From CBDBCU01 sp965242615 (GTDB lineage Bacteria; Chloroflexota; Dehalococcoidia; Lucifugimonadales; UBA3495): a DNA stretch of 64,000 nucleotides. The translations under genes and the position numbers were made by a program. Below, piece after piece: positions 52,347 through 60,329 of the stretch. How positions within the stretch are numbered: the stretch's first letter is position 1; each line of letters starts with the position of its first letter. The notes under the pieces were generated by a model. That model was given only the letters and a program-made list of their open reading frames with translations. It searched no databases and was not told the DNA's origin. Location: positions 62,001-126,000 of the forward strand of contig CBDESR010000004.1 of the NCBI GenBank assembly GCA_965242615.1. The letters are read 5' to 3'.

Positions 52347-53957
52347 ATGTCCCCCCCAGCCGACCGGCTCCTGGTCAACGCCCAAGTCATCACCCTTGAC
52401 CCGGCTTTGCCCCAAGCCGCCGCTGTCGCCATCGCCGGGGATACCGTTCTAGCCGTAGGCAGTTACGCCGACCTCCGCCCCTTCCGCCATTCCCGAACCG
52501 AAATTATCGACTGCCGCGGCCACACCCTCATCCCCGGCTTGAATGACGCCCATTGCCATCTCCTGGCTACGGCCGCCGCCCTAACCGCCCTGGATTGCCG
52601 CCCCCCGGCTGTCAACTCCATCGCCGCCTTGCAGCAAGCAATCCGCCGCCGCGCCGCTGTCACCCCGCCGGGCCAATGGCTCCGCGGCTACGGACTGGAA
52701 CCGGCGGCCTTGGCGGAACGCCGCTATCCCAACCGTTGGGAACTGGACGCCGTTGCCCCCCACCATCCGGTACGCCTTGAACACCGCAGCGGCCACGCCG
52801 CCATCCTGAACAGCCCCGCCTTGACCTTGGCCGGCATTAAAGCCGCCACTCCCGACCCGCCCGAGGGCGTCATCCGCCGCGATGAAACTACCGGCGAACC
52901 CAACGGCATCTTGCTGGAAATGTCCCCCTGGTTGCGGGACAAATTAGGCAATACCCGCTCCCCGGCCGAACTAGCGGAAAGCGTCAGCCGGCTAAGCCAA
53001 AAGCTGCTCCGCCACGGCATTACTTCCGTGCAGGATGCCGGCCCCCACAACTCCCCCTCCCACTGGCAAACCTTCCAATCCCTGACCCAAGCCGGCCATT
53101 TCCAACCCCGCCTAACAATGCTGGCTGGAGCGTCAAACCTGAACCAATTTGCCAACGCCGGCTTGTCCTGGGGCTATGGCGACGACTATCTCCGCTTGGG
53201 CCACGCCAAAATAATGCTGACCCTCACCACCGGCGCCTTGCATCCCGGCCCCGACGAATTAGCCGAATTAGTATCCGCCGCCCCTAGCTTGGGTTTCCCG
53301 GTAGCCATCCACGCCGTCGAGCAGGAATCTATAGCCGCCGTAGCCGCTTTGCCCGCAATGTCCCACCCCATCCCGACCGTCCCCACTCCGGCTATCCCCG
53401 CCGCCTCATCCCGTCCCATTCCCCGCAACCGCCTTGAACACTGCGCCGAATGTCCCCCGCAATTGCTAACCCAACTGTGCCGCCGCGGCCTAACCGTCGT
53501 AACCCAACCCGGCTTTATCTACTGGCGCGGCGAAAGCTACCGGGAACAAGTCCCCTCCGAACTCCTGCCCCATCTCTATCCCATATCCGCCCTGTCCCAA
53601 GCCGGCATCCCCCTGGCTTTCGGCTCCGACGCCCCGGTCATTGACCCGTCCCCTTGGCCGGCCCTTTACAGCGCCCTCACCCGCCGCACCGCCGCCGACC
53701 GCCCCTTGCCCTTTGACCAATCCGCAGCCCCCAAGCCGGGCTTAACCCTTAAATCGGCATTGCGCGCCTACACCCAAGGCAGCGCCTGGGCCGAAGGAAT
53801 GGAAACCCGCAAAGGCATCATTAAGCCCGGAATGTTAGCCGACCTGGTGCTAGTGGATACCGACTTGCCCCAAGCCAAGGCGGCGTCCCTAAAAAACACC
53901 CAAGCCCGCTTGACCCTAATCGGCGGCCAAGTAGCTTGGGCTGACGGAATCCTCTGA
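52347..53957 (+). CDS. Amidohydrolase family protein (YtcJ-like)
   Basis: This 536-aa metal-dependent amidohydrolase of the Amidohydro_3/YtcJ type has RLLVNAQVITLDPALPQAAAVAIAGDTVLAVG, then PGLNDAHCHLLATAAALTALDC (metal site, D-x-H-x-H), QWLRGYGLEPAAL, the middle HGITSVQDAG and the metal-ligand VAIHAVEQES. It ends with FGSDAPVIDPSPWPALYSALTRR and a small composite-domain strand (LADLVLVDTDL). The substrate is unknown; relatives hydrolyse amides, formamides or cyclic amidines. ATG 52347 is preferred over TTG 52329. It follows lipA by 30 nt. Confidence 0.88.
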   Translation: MSPPADRLLVNAQVITLDPALPQAAAVAIAGDTVLAVGSYADLRPFRHSRTEIIDCRGHTLIPGLNDAHCHLLATAAALTALDCRPPAVNSIAALQQAIRRRAAVTPPGQWLRGYGLEPAALAERRYPNRWELDAVAPHHPVRLEHRSGHAAILNSPALTLAGIKAATPDPPEGVIRRDETTGEPNGILLEMSPWLRDKLGNTRSPAELAESVSRLSQKLLRHGITSVQDAGPHNSPSHWQTFQSLTQAGHFQPRLTMLAGASNLNQFANAGLSWGYGDDYLRLGHAKIMLTLTTGALHPGPDELAELVSAAPSLGFPVAIHAVEQESIAAVAALPAMSHPIPTVPTPAIPAASSRPIPRNRLEHCAECPPQLLTQLCRRGLTVVTQPGFIYWRGESYREQVPSELLPHLYPISALSQAGIPLAFGSDAPVIDPSPWPALYSALTRRTAADRPLPFDQSAAPKPGLTLKSALRAYTQGSAWAEGMETRKGIIKPGMLADLVLVDTDLPQAKAASLKNTQARLTLIGGQVAWADGIL

Positions 53958-53971
53958 CTGTAGGGGTTCAA

Positions 53972-55144
53972 TCAGACTACGCTGCCATCGTCCTCATTTC
54001 CCAGGTCATCCACTATGGGCGTTATCTCCTCGACGAATTTCCGAACTACCCCGGCTATCTTGCCCTTAAACTCCTCGTCCAGCTGACCCGTTCCGACCGT
54101 TGCCGTAATGCCGGCGGAGTCAATCCGGCATTCCAGGCATTCCACCGGAAATTCTATCCCGGTGAAGTCCCTTTGCGCGTCGCCGGGATAACCCTTTAAC
54201 TCGAACTCAGCCCGCCAGTAGCCGGGTTCCGTTTCCGGGTACAAGTTCACCCGGTACGACAGCCTCCAATTTCCCCAAGGCGGCCGGGAATACCAGAAAT
54301 GGTAATAGCGACGGCCGGAGCCCTCGCCCGCCCACTTACTGGTTTTATCTGGCCTGATTGCTTCCGGCAACCCGGTAACCATCGACTTTCCCATATTCCT
54401 GAGAAAGTGTGTAACCTCGTCGTCTTTGTTTCGGGCGAAAGCTTGGTTCAGCTTGACGGCGAAGCTGCTGTCGCTTCCCCCAAGGTTTATTCGAGTGCCT
54501 TCACCGACGCTGACCACGTAATCCTCCACGCCGGGTAGCGGTATTATCGTGGAGCCTTGCAGATAAAGGGTGTTGGTGGCCGGATCGTGGTAGGGTATCA
54601 ACTGGACGCAGGTAATCAGGCTTTGCCCGGGGACATTTCCGTTCAGCCACAAGGCGGCGGACGTTACTTCCGGCGCGAAACGGTGGCTGGCGATGATGAT
54701 GCGTTGAGCGCGGTTCAATGCGCTAAGTTCGCCATCTTGCAGGTGCTGCACTATCCGGTTCTCCGCCTCCGGTTCACCGACTTTCTGATAGGTTGCCAGC
54801 ATCCGGATAATGGCATCAGCGTTAGTATGCTGGAAGTAGCTGGCGTACTTGATGGCTTGCCAGTGAACATCGGCGCCGGTGTCATCGCGCTTCAATTCAA
54901 TGATGACTACCTTGCCCTCCGGGTCTAACGCCAGCAAGTCCAGCCGCTCGGCAGTGCGGTCGAAACCGCTGAATTCCTTGCCGATTATCAGCAAGTCCTC
55001 GCCCAATATGCTGGGGTTGGCGGCGACCCACTCTTGAATGTGCCGCCGCTCCTGAAATCCCAGCCGGGCAAAGTCCACTTCCGCTATGGCCTCGGCCTGT
55101 TCGTTCTCGGGGTCAATGCGAAACAATTGGGGTTGTCCGCTCAT
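53972..55144 (-). CDS. NucS-like PD-(D/E)XK nuclease domain protein
   Basis: This 390-aa protein (start 55144; ATG 55150 also possible) has an N-terminal PD-(D/E)XK domain. It has LGFQERRHIQEWVAANPSILGEDLLIIGKEFSGFDRTAERLDLLALDPEGKVVIIELKRDDTG, with D at ~70 and E-L-K at ~83-86. This is very like the C-terminal nuclease half of NucS/EndoMS, though the DNA-binding N-terminal half of NucS is absent and the C-terminal ~200 aa are an unassigned domain. EndoMS acts in mismatch repair in bacteria without MutS; whether this does is unknown. It is convergent with the amidohydrolase and upstream of the prenyl synthase. Confidence 0.75.
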   Translation of the reverse strand: MSGQPQLFRIDPENEQAEAIAEVDFARLGFQERRHIQEWVAANPSILGEDLLIIGKEFSGFDRTAERLDLLALDPEGKVVIIELKRDDTGADVHWQAIKYASYFQHTNADAIIRMLATYQKVGEPEAENRIVQHLQDGELSALNRAQRIIIASHRFAPEVTSAALWLNGNVPGQSLITCVQLIPYHDPATNTLYLQGSTIIPLPGVEDYVVSVGEGTRINLGGSDSSFAVKLNQAFARNKDDEVTHFLRNMGKSMVTGLPEAIRPDKTSKWAGEGSGRRYYHFWYSRPPWGNWRLSYRVNLYPETEPGYWRAEFELKGYPGDAQRDFTGIEFPVECLECRIDSAGITATVGTGQLDEEFKGKIAGVVRKFVEEITPIVDDLGNEDDGSVV

Positions 55145-55210
55145 ACTCATCTCCCATTCCGGCAGAATTGCCCGGGATCTTGCTCAAAAATGGCGCTCAA
55201 TACCGGTGAG

Positions 55211-56203
55211 CTACCTACTCCGCTCCCGCACATAATCCGCCAGCGACTCCAGCGACTCCCGGCATTCCCCCGCCGGCAGCAACTCCAACGCCCGGTTCGC
55301 CCGATCGCAATAGTCCCGTACAATGGCAAAGCACTCCGGAATGATCGTGGAATTGTTAATCAGCTCCAAAGCCCGCCCCAAGTTGCCATCCTGCTCCGGG
55401 TTCTCAAACAAAGCCGCTATCGGGTTATCCGCCGGATACCGTTCCAGCAGCAGAATAGTCGGCAAAGTCAACACCCCTTGCAGCAGGTCATTCCCCACCG
55501 GCTTGCCCAACTCCCGCTCCTCCCCCCGAATATCCAGCAAATCATCCACAATCTGAAACGCCATCCCGATGTTATACCCATAATCCCGCAGCGACTGTAC
55601 CTGCTCCTCAGACGCCCCGCTCAACGCCGCCCCGGTTTCCGCCGCCGTGCAAAACAGCGACGCCGTTTTGCGGTAGATCCGGTCATAGTAGCGGTCGATG
55701 GCTTGCTGCGGATTAAAGGTGTTGAAATACTCGATGATTTCCCCGCTCGCCAACTCCATAATCGTCTCGGCAAAGCGGCGCACCACCCGCAAATTCCCGG
55801 TATCGCAAACCAGCGTCGCCGATGCCGCGAACAGGTAATCCCCGAACAGCACCGCCACCGGCTTCCCCCAACGCCCGCTCACCGACACGCTCCCCCGCCG
55901 CAAATCGGCATCATCCACCGTGTCATCGTGAATCAGCGTCGCCAGATGCAGCAGTTCCACCCCGGTCGCCATATTCACCGGCTTTTCCGCATCCTGGGGA
56001 AAAAAATTGGCCGCCAGCAAAGTCAAAGCCGGCCGCACCCGCTTGCCGCCATAGGACAGCGTATGCTTCAGCAGCGGCGCCATCTCCGGAATTTCCCGGA
56101 TGGCCGTATCCGACAGGGCCCGCAGTTTCGCCTCGACTTGTGCCAATCCCGCCCGCACCGGGGCGTAAATGGCAACCGTCTGCTGATCCAATCCCTGCGT
56201 CAA
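55211..56203 (-). CDS. ispB: Trans-polyprenyl diphosphate synthase (long-chain)
   Basis: This 330-aa synthase makes the polyprenyl tail of menaquinone or undecaprenol precursors. The first Asp-rich motif is D-D-T-V-D-D in HLATLIHDDTVDDADLRRG (residues ~105). The second is D-D-L-L-D in MAFQIVDDLLDIRGEERELGKPVGNDLLQG (~225). The basic GGKRVRPAL near 72 is typical. A start TTG at 56203 is chosen since AGAGGG lies 5 nt ahead; it comes 9 nt after the metG stop, so it is coupled to metG. The chain length is not predictable from the 5th residue before FARM by eye. Gene symbol by analogy. Confidence 0.92.
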   Translation of the reverse strand: MTQGLDQQTVAIYAPVRAGLAQVEAKLRALSDTAIREIPEMAPLLKHTLSYGGKRVRPALTLLAANFFPQDAEKPVNMATGVELLHLATLIHDDTVDDADLRRGSVSVSGRWGKPVAVLFGDYLFAASATLVCDTGNLRVVRRFAETIMELASGEIIEYFNTFNPQQAIDRYYDRIYRKTASLFCTAAETGAALSGASEEQVQSLRDYGYNIGMAFQIVDDLLDIRGEERELGKPVGNDLLQGVLTLPTILLLERYPADNPIAALFENPEQDGNLGRALELINNSTIIPECFAIVRDYCDRANRALELLPAGECRESLESLADYVRERSR

Positions 56204-56211
56204 AACGCCCT

Positions 56212-57900
56212 CTATACCGCCGGCGCGCCCAGCCGTTGACTTTCCGCCGCCACCGCCACCGCATCCAATTTGACATAAAGGGGTGCCGGCGGCCGCAACG
56301 CCTGCCCGCCTTGAACAGCGGCGACCAACGGCGCAAACTCCCACGGCTCCTGTTCCACCGCCCCGTCAAACCCCAAGTAGCCGTGCAGCTTTTGCGAACT
56401 GAACGGCAGGAAAGGTGTCAGGATGACCTTCAGGCAGTTAATCACCTGCAAGGCGGTGTAAAGGGTAGTCGCCGCCGCTTGCCGGTCACTGCGGATTGCC
56501 CGCCAAGGAGCCTTGGCGTCCAGATAGCGGTTAGCTTCCTGCGCCAGCCCAAAGGCTTGCCCGATGGCCGCCTTGAACCGGGTATTGCTCAAACTTGCCC
56601 CCACTGTATCCAGCGCGGCCCGGGCTGCTTCCAGAATCGCCGCATCCCTTTCGTCCAACGCCCCCGGCTCCGGTACCCGCCCCTCAAAGTTGCGGTAAGT
56701 AAAAGACAGCACCCGGTTGACCAGGTTTCCATAAGTGGCGACCAGCTCCTCGTTGTTGCGCCGCGCAAACTCCGCCCACGAAAAATCGGCGTCCCCCGTC
56801 TCCGGCATATTGATGGACAGCAGATAGCGCAGCGGATCCGGATCATACCGTTCCAGATAATCCGGCAGCCACACCGCCCAATTCTGACTCGTCGAAAACT
56901 TGCGATTCTCCAGACTCAGAAACTCGTTGGCCGGCACATCATAAGGCAGGTTCAGCCCGTTGCCGTAGCCCATCAGCATCGCCGGCCAGATGATGCTATG
57001 AAAAGGAATGTTATCCTTCCCGATAAAATAGTAAGACTTGGTTTCCGGGTCTTTCCAGAAATCCTGCCACTTATCCCCCTGCCCGCTATTAGCCGCCCAC
57101 TCCACCGCCGCCGACAGGTAGCCGATAACCGCCTCGAACCAGACATAAATCCGCTTGCCCTCATACCCCTCCAACGGAATCGGTATGCCCCAAGACAAAT
57201 CCCGCGTAATCGCCCGGTCTTTCAACCCGCTTTCCAGAAAACTCCGCGTCTGATGGGAAACATTGGCCCGCCAGTGGTCTTGCCCCCGGATCCACTCCAG
57301 CAGCCGCTCCTGAAAGGCCGACAGCTTCAGGAAAAAATGCTCCGACTCCCGAAACTCCGGCCCGCCGCCGCACAGGATGCACTTGGCGTCATGCAACTCC
57401 TGCGGATCCAGCGTCCGCCCGCACTGATCGCACTGATCGCCCCGCGCCCGCTCGTAAGCGCAATGGGGACACCCCCCCTCCACATAGCGGTCGGGCAAAA
57501 ACCGCCGGCAGCAACCGCAGTAAGCCAGCGGCATCGTGTCGGTATAAATGTACCCCTGCTCCCGCAGCGCCATAAAGATGTCGTGAACCACCCGCTGGTG
57601 ATTTTCCGTATTGGTGTGCGTGAACAAGTCAAACCCGATGCCCAGCCGCTCCCAGGTCGTCAGATACTCGGCGTGATACCGCTCCACCACCTCGGCAGGG
57701 CTAATCCCTTCCTGGTCGGCCCGTATCGTAATCGGCGTGCCGTGGGTATCGCTCCCCGACACCATCAGCACTTCATTGCCCCGCATCCGGTGGTAACGGG
57801 CAAAAATATCCGCCGCCAAATAACACCCGGCCAAATGCCCCAGATGCAAAGACCCGTTGGCATAAGGCCAAGCCACGCCGATAAAAATTCGCTCGGTCAA
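56212..57900 (-). CDS. metG: Methionyl-tRNA synthetase
   Basis: This 562-aa class-Ia synthetase has LHLGHLAGCYLAADI (HIGH), with G-S-D-T-H-G-T-P near residues 50-55. The zinc knuckle region has two CxxC-type pairs (CGCCRRFLPDRYVEGGCPHCAYERARGDQCDQCG). K-F-S-T-S replaces KMSKS in ENRKFSTSQNWAVWL, a variant known in archaeal-like MetRS. YVWFEAVIGYLSAA is the methionine-binding segment. The C-terminal Trbp111-like tRNA-binding domain is absent. Start ATG at 57900 has GGAAAGGAAAGTTCC-type purines ahead. The prenyl synthase is translationally linked downstream. Confidence 0.95.
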   Translation of the reverse strand: MTERIFIGVAWPYANGSLHLGHLAGCYLAADIFARYHRMRGNEVLMVSGSDTHGTPITIRADQEGISPAEVVERYHAEYLTTWERLGIGFDLFTHTNTENHQRVVHDIFMALREQGYIYTDTMPLAYCGCCRRFLPDRYVEGGCPHCAYERARGDQCDQCGRTLDPQELHDAKCILCGGGPEFRESEHFFLKLSAFQERLLEWIRGQDHWRANVSHQTRSFLESGLKDRAITRDLSWGIPIPLEGYEGKRIYVWFEAVIGYLSAAVEWAANSGQGDKWQDFWKDPETKSYYFIGKDNIPFHSIIWPAMLMGYGNGLNLPYDVPANEFLSLENRKFSTSQNWAVWLPDYLERYDPDPLRYLLSINMPETGDADFSWAEFARRNNEELVATYGNLVNRVLSFTYRNFEGRVPEPGALDERDAAILEAARAALDTVGASLSNTRFKAAIGQAFGLAQEANRYLDAKAPWRAIRSDRQAAATTLYTALQVINCLKVILTPFLPFSSQKLHGYLGFDGAVEQEPWEFAPLVAAVQGGQALRPPAPLYVKLDAVAVAAESQRLGAPAV

Positions 57901-58107
57901 GGAACTTTCCTTTCAACCCTCTGGTAATTCAATTAAGGATAGCACAAATTGGGGTTTAGTAATATAGTATGTAGTGCTAAACCCTGAACCCATAAAGGGA
58001 AAGGCATCAATATGTCCCAGCCCGCCATCCACCCGGGAACTGCCGCCGCATATCGGGCGTAAAATGCCCTTCGTCCGGGCTACGCCATAAACTAAAGAGA
58101 GGCCAAT

Positions 58108-58380
58108 ATGCCCTATGCTGACTACGCCCCGGGTGAAATCACGTCTCGGGGAGAAGCCATTTACCTGGAGCGGATCTTCCCCCTATTGTCCCCGGAGGAG
58201 TCGGGGAAGTTCGTCGCCATCGACATTGAGAGCGGCGACTATGAAATCGACGCCGATGACCCCTATGCCTGCCTGCGGTTGCTGGAACGGCGGCCGCAAT
58301 CGGTCATTTACGGACTGCGGGTAGGCGCCCGCGCCGCATACCGCTTTGGCGGCTTTGCTCCCCGGGTCAGCTATGATTAG
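58108..58380 (+). CDS. Small acidic protein, first member of tandem pair (unit 1)
   Basis: This 90-aa protein has A-I-Y-L-E-R-I-F-P-L-L-S-P-E-E-S-G-K-F-V-A-I-D-I-E-S-G-D-Y-E-I-D, then L-R-L-L-E-R-R-P-Q-S-V-I-Y-G-L-R-V-G. The family is not known to me by function; similar small proteins accompany aspartyl-protease-like proteins in cyanobacteria. Its last eight bases, ATGATTAG, hold the start of the retropepsin gene, so the two are translationally coupled. A paralogue, 40-50% identical by eye, is at 58827. GAGAGGCCAAT lies upstream. Confidence 0.8.
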   Translation: MPYADYAPGEITSRGEAIYLERIFPLLSPEESGKFVAIDIESGDYEIDADDPYACLRLLERRPQSVIYGLRVGARAAYRFGGFAPRVSYD

Positions 58381-58747
58381 GGGGGAAGTAGGGCAGTCTC
58401 GTGAGGCATTGATTAAAATCGAGGTAACCGGCAGCGAAACCCGCCGGCTATCTCTCTCTGCCTTGTTGGACACCGGGTTTTACGGATACCTGACTTTGCC
58501 GTCAGAGGTTATCCGCTGGCTCGCTTTGACCTCCGCCGGGCAAGTAGTCGGCGAACTGGCTAACGGGATGCGCTTCGACTGCAACGCCTACTTTGCCACG
58601 GTATCTTGGCACGACCGTCCCCGCTTGGTGTTGGTGCTGGAGGCGGACAGTACCCCATTGCTCGGCACGTCGCTGCTGTGGGGCAACTTGGTTACCATGG
58701 AAATGCAGGAAGGCGGCCCTGTAACCATCGACGAACTTTCCCCCTGA
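58373..58747 (+). CDS. Retropepsin-like aspartic protease (unit 1)
   Basis: This 124-aa single-domain clan-AA protease-like protein has L-S-A-L-L-D-T-G-F-Y-G-Y-L-T-L-P (D-T-G at residues ~33-35), and the C-terminal G-T-S-L-L-W-G-N-L-V-T-M-E and G-G-P-V-T-I-D-E-L-S. A flap/strand pattern between fits a retroviral-protease fold, which would act as a dimer. The start ATG 58373 overlaps the stop of the small acidic gene. A paralogue at 59083 ends in the same G-G-P-V-T-I-D-E-L-S. Substrates are unknown; processing of the small partner protein is a plausible idea only. Confidence 0.85.
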   Translation: MIRGEVGQSREALIKIEVTGSETRRLSLSALLDTGFYGYLTLPSEVIRWLALTSAGQVVGELANGMRFDCNAYFATVSWHDRPRLVLVLEADSTPLLGTSLLWGNLVTMEMQEGGPVTIDELSP

Positions 58748-58826
58748 CCGCTAGGTGTCAAAACGCTCCCCGCAGTTGCCCAGCTCACTGCCCCACCAGA
58801 ACGGCTTTGCCGAAGGAGTCTATGCT

Positions 58827-59090
58827 ATGTTCGACAATTACCAACTCGGCGAAGTAACCGACTTGGCGAAAGAAATCTACCGGGAAAGGATAAAGCCCTT
58901 GGTCGAGCCGCAGGAAAAGGGAAAATTCATCGCCATCGACGTAGCCAGCGGCGACTACGAGATCGACGCGGAGTTGCTCGCTGCTTTCGACCGGTTGCAT
59001 CAGCGCCAGCCCAACGCTGTTGCCTATGGCGGCCGCATTGGTTATCCCACCACCTACGACCTTCCCGGGTGGCGGCCCAACGATGATTAG
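58827..59090 (+). CDS. Small acidic protein, second copy (unit 2)
   Basis: This 87-aa paralogue of the gene at 58108 has A-K-E-I-Y-R-E-R-I-K-P-L-V-E-P-Q-E-K-G-K-F-I-A-I-D-V-A-S-G-D-Y-E-I-D, then R-Q-P-N-A-V-A-Y-G-G-R-I-G-Y-P. The ATG at 58827 is chosen because AAGGAG lies 9 nt ahead; the frame extends upstream without support. It again overlaps the following protease gene by the 8-nt ATGATTAG. Conserved positions in both copies are G-K-F-(V/I)-A-I-D and S-G-D-Y-E-I-D, likely a functional face. Confidence 0.8.
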   Translation: MFDNYQLGEVTDLAKEIYRERIKPLVEPQEKGKFIAIDVASGDYEIDAELLAAFDRLHQRQPNAVAYGGRIGYPTTYDLPGWRPNDD

Positions 59091-59463
59091 GGGGAGAGTA
59101 GCTCAAAACTGGCAAGCCCGGGTTACCCTCGACCTGCTGGGACTCGACGGACGCTTCCAGTCGGTTGTGGCCGTTTTAGACACCGGTTTTACCGGGGATT
59201 TGCTCTTGCCGCCTGACCTTATGCGGCAACTTGATTTGTTGCCGGGCATGGAAATCGATGGGCGGCTAGCTGACGGACAGGAACTACGGCTGCATAGCTG
59301 GCGCGGCGTGGCCCTTTGGTACGGACGCCAGCGCAATATCCTGATTCTGGAAGCTAAAGGCGAACCGCTGCTGGGGATGAACCTGTTGCGCGGCAGCCGG
59401 GTTACCCTGGATGTAATCGCAGGCGGCCCCGTAACCATCGACGAACTTTCCATTGACCGCTAG
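59083..59463 (+). CDS. Retropepsin-like aspartic protease, second copy (unit 2)
   Basis: This 126-aa protein has V-V-A-V-L-D-T-G-F-T-G-D-L-L-L-P (D-T-G near 34) and G-M-N-L-L-R-G-S-R-V-T-L then G-G-P-V-T-I-D-E-L-S-I-D-R. Both copies keep M-I-R-G-(E/R)-V at the start. It is diverged from unit 1, which suggests an old duplication of the two-gene unit rather than a recent one. The downstream gap to 60329 has no coding gene. Confidence 0.85.
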   Translation: MIRGRVAQNWQARVTLDLLGLDGRFQSVVAVLDTGFTGDLLLPPDLMRQLDLLPGMEIDGRLADGQELRLHSWRGVALWYGRQRNILILEAKGEPLLGMNLLRGSRVTLDVIAGGPVTIDELSIDR

Positions 59464-59605
59464 GTATCAAAACACTCCCCGCGACCGCCCGGCATACAGC
59501 TCAACTAACACAATTTTGCCGGCAGCATTGCGTAACCCGGCTTACTCCGTTCGCCCCCCCACCGTAACCCCATCCTCCGGCAACCGTCATCCCCGTCCTC
59601 CAACC

Positions 59606-59683
59606 GTCATTCCCACGAAAGTGGGAATCCAGACCTCCTTACCGTCCCCCAATTCTTAATTCCTAATTCTCAATTCTTAATTA
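59606..59683. repeat. Interspersed palindrome followed by AT-rich string
   Basis: GTCATTCCCACGAAAGTG... at 59606-59633, preceded by CATCCTCCGGCAACCGTCATC (also near 46712 and at the window end). It is followed at 59650-59683 by AATTCTTAATTCCTAATTC, which recurs at 61805. The 866-bp gap 59464-60329 contains these and structured element copy 2. Confidence 0.85.
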
Positions 59684-59706
59684 CAGAAAATTCATCCCAT
59701 TCACCC

Positions 59707-59736
59707 CTTGACAAACACCCAATCCTTCCCCCATAA
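59707..59736 (+). promoter_or_regulatory. Sigma70-like promoter of structured element copy 2
   Basis: TTGACA at 59707-59712, 18-nt spacer, CATAAT at 59731-59736. It matches the arrangement before copy 1 (49121), where flanks of the boxes are not otherwise conserved except CCCC and AATAAAAC. Confidence 0.65.
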
Positions 59737-59742
59737 TAAAAC

Positions 59743-60238
59743 CCGTCACGGTTGACCTGACCCCGGGACGCCGGGTTCTTACGCTAAGCTTACCGTAAAA
59801 CTTAATAAGCTCCTCACAGCGCGCTGTGGGCCCCGGCAGCCTAACAACTGCCGGACGCCTCAACACTCCTACCCCCGGGGAACGGCCTAAGGCCCCGTAA
59901 TTCCCCACCCGGAGCAGCGGCCAACGGCAAATCCCACCCGCCGTACCAAACCGCAGCCCCAGCCTACAGGAGTCGGAGCAACCCAGGTTGACTGGAGAAC
60001 GGTCAACCGCGGTCGCAACACCGGGCCAACCCGCCGGCATGGCAACCATACCAACCGGCGCCAGTAGCCAACTCAAGGTAGCGCAACCGTAATCGGCAGC
60101 CTGACCGGGCAAAGCCGGCATGATGTAGCCAGCTGACCAACCGGTGTTTGGCAACCCACATGGCCAGACCTGCCAACCCTTCTCCCGACAAGGCGGAAAC
60201 CGCGGCCGCGGTTTCCGCCTAATCCGGCATCCCCCGCC
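59743..60238 (+). ncRNA. Candidate structured RNA, copy 2 (about 490 nt)
   Basis: This is the diverged copy of 49156-49650. It has CCCGG-GACG-CCGGG (59761-59774), CACAGCGCGCTGTG (59814-59827), the CCGGCAG/CTGCCGG arm near 59834-59855, GGTTGAC/GTCAACC (59987-60008), CGCCGG/CCGGCG around CATGG-CAA-CCATA, and a 12-bp terminal hairpin at 60192-60219 with a GGCC loop. The terminal stem's upper half is AACCGC/GCGGTT here against ACCCCTT/AAGGGGT in copy 1, so pairing is conserved while bases change. It ends 111 nt before the class-III aminotransferase gene. No T-run follows the hairpin, so it may not be a terminator. Confidence 0.6.
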
Positions 60239-60329
60239 AATCCTGCTTTTATTCCGGCATTCCTGCTCCCACCCCTTGCCCCATGGTATATCATAAGTAC
60301 CACAGCCCAACCCATCGGGAGGAACTGCT

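Noticed and set aside
55822..57927. 701-aa open frame on the plus strand
   Set aside because: Antisense to prenyl synthase and metG; Arg/Pro/His-rich with no recognisable domain.
49156..60238. Known large RNAs (RNase P, tmRNA, SRP, group I/II intron)
   Set aside because: Key conserved cores (for example GAGGAAAGTC of RNase P, or a domain V-like AGC/GTTC hairpin of group II) were not seen.
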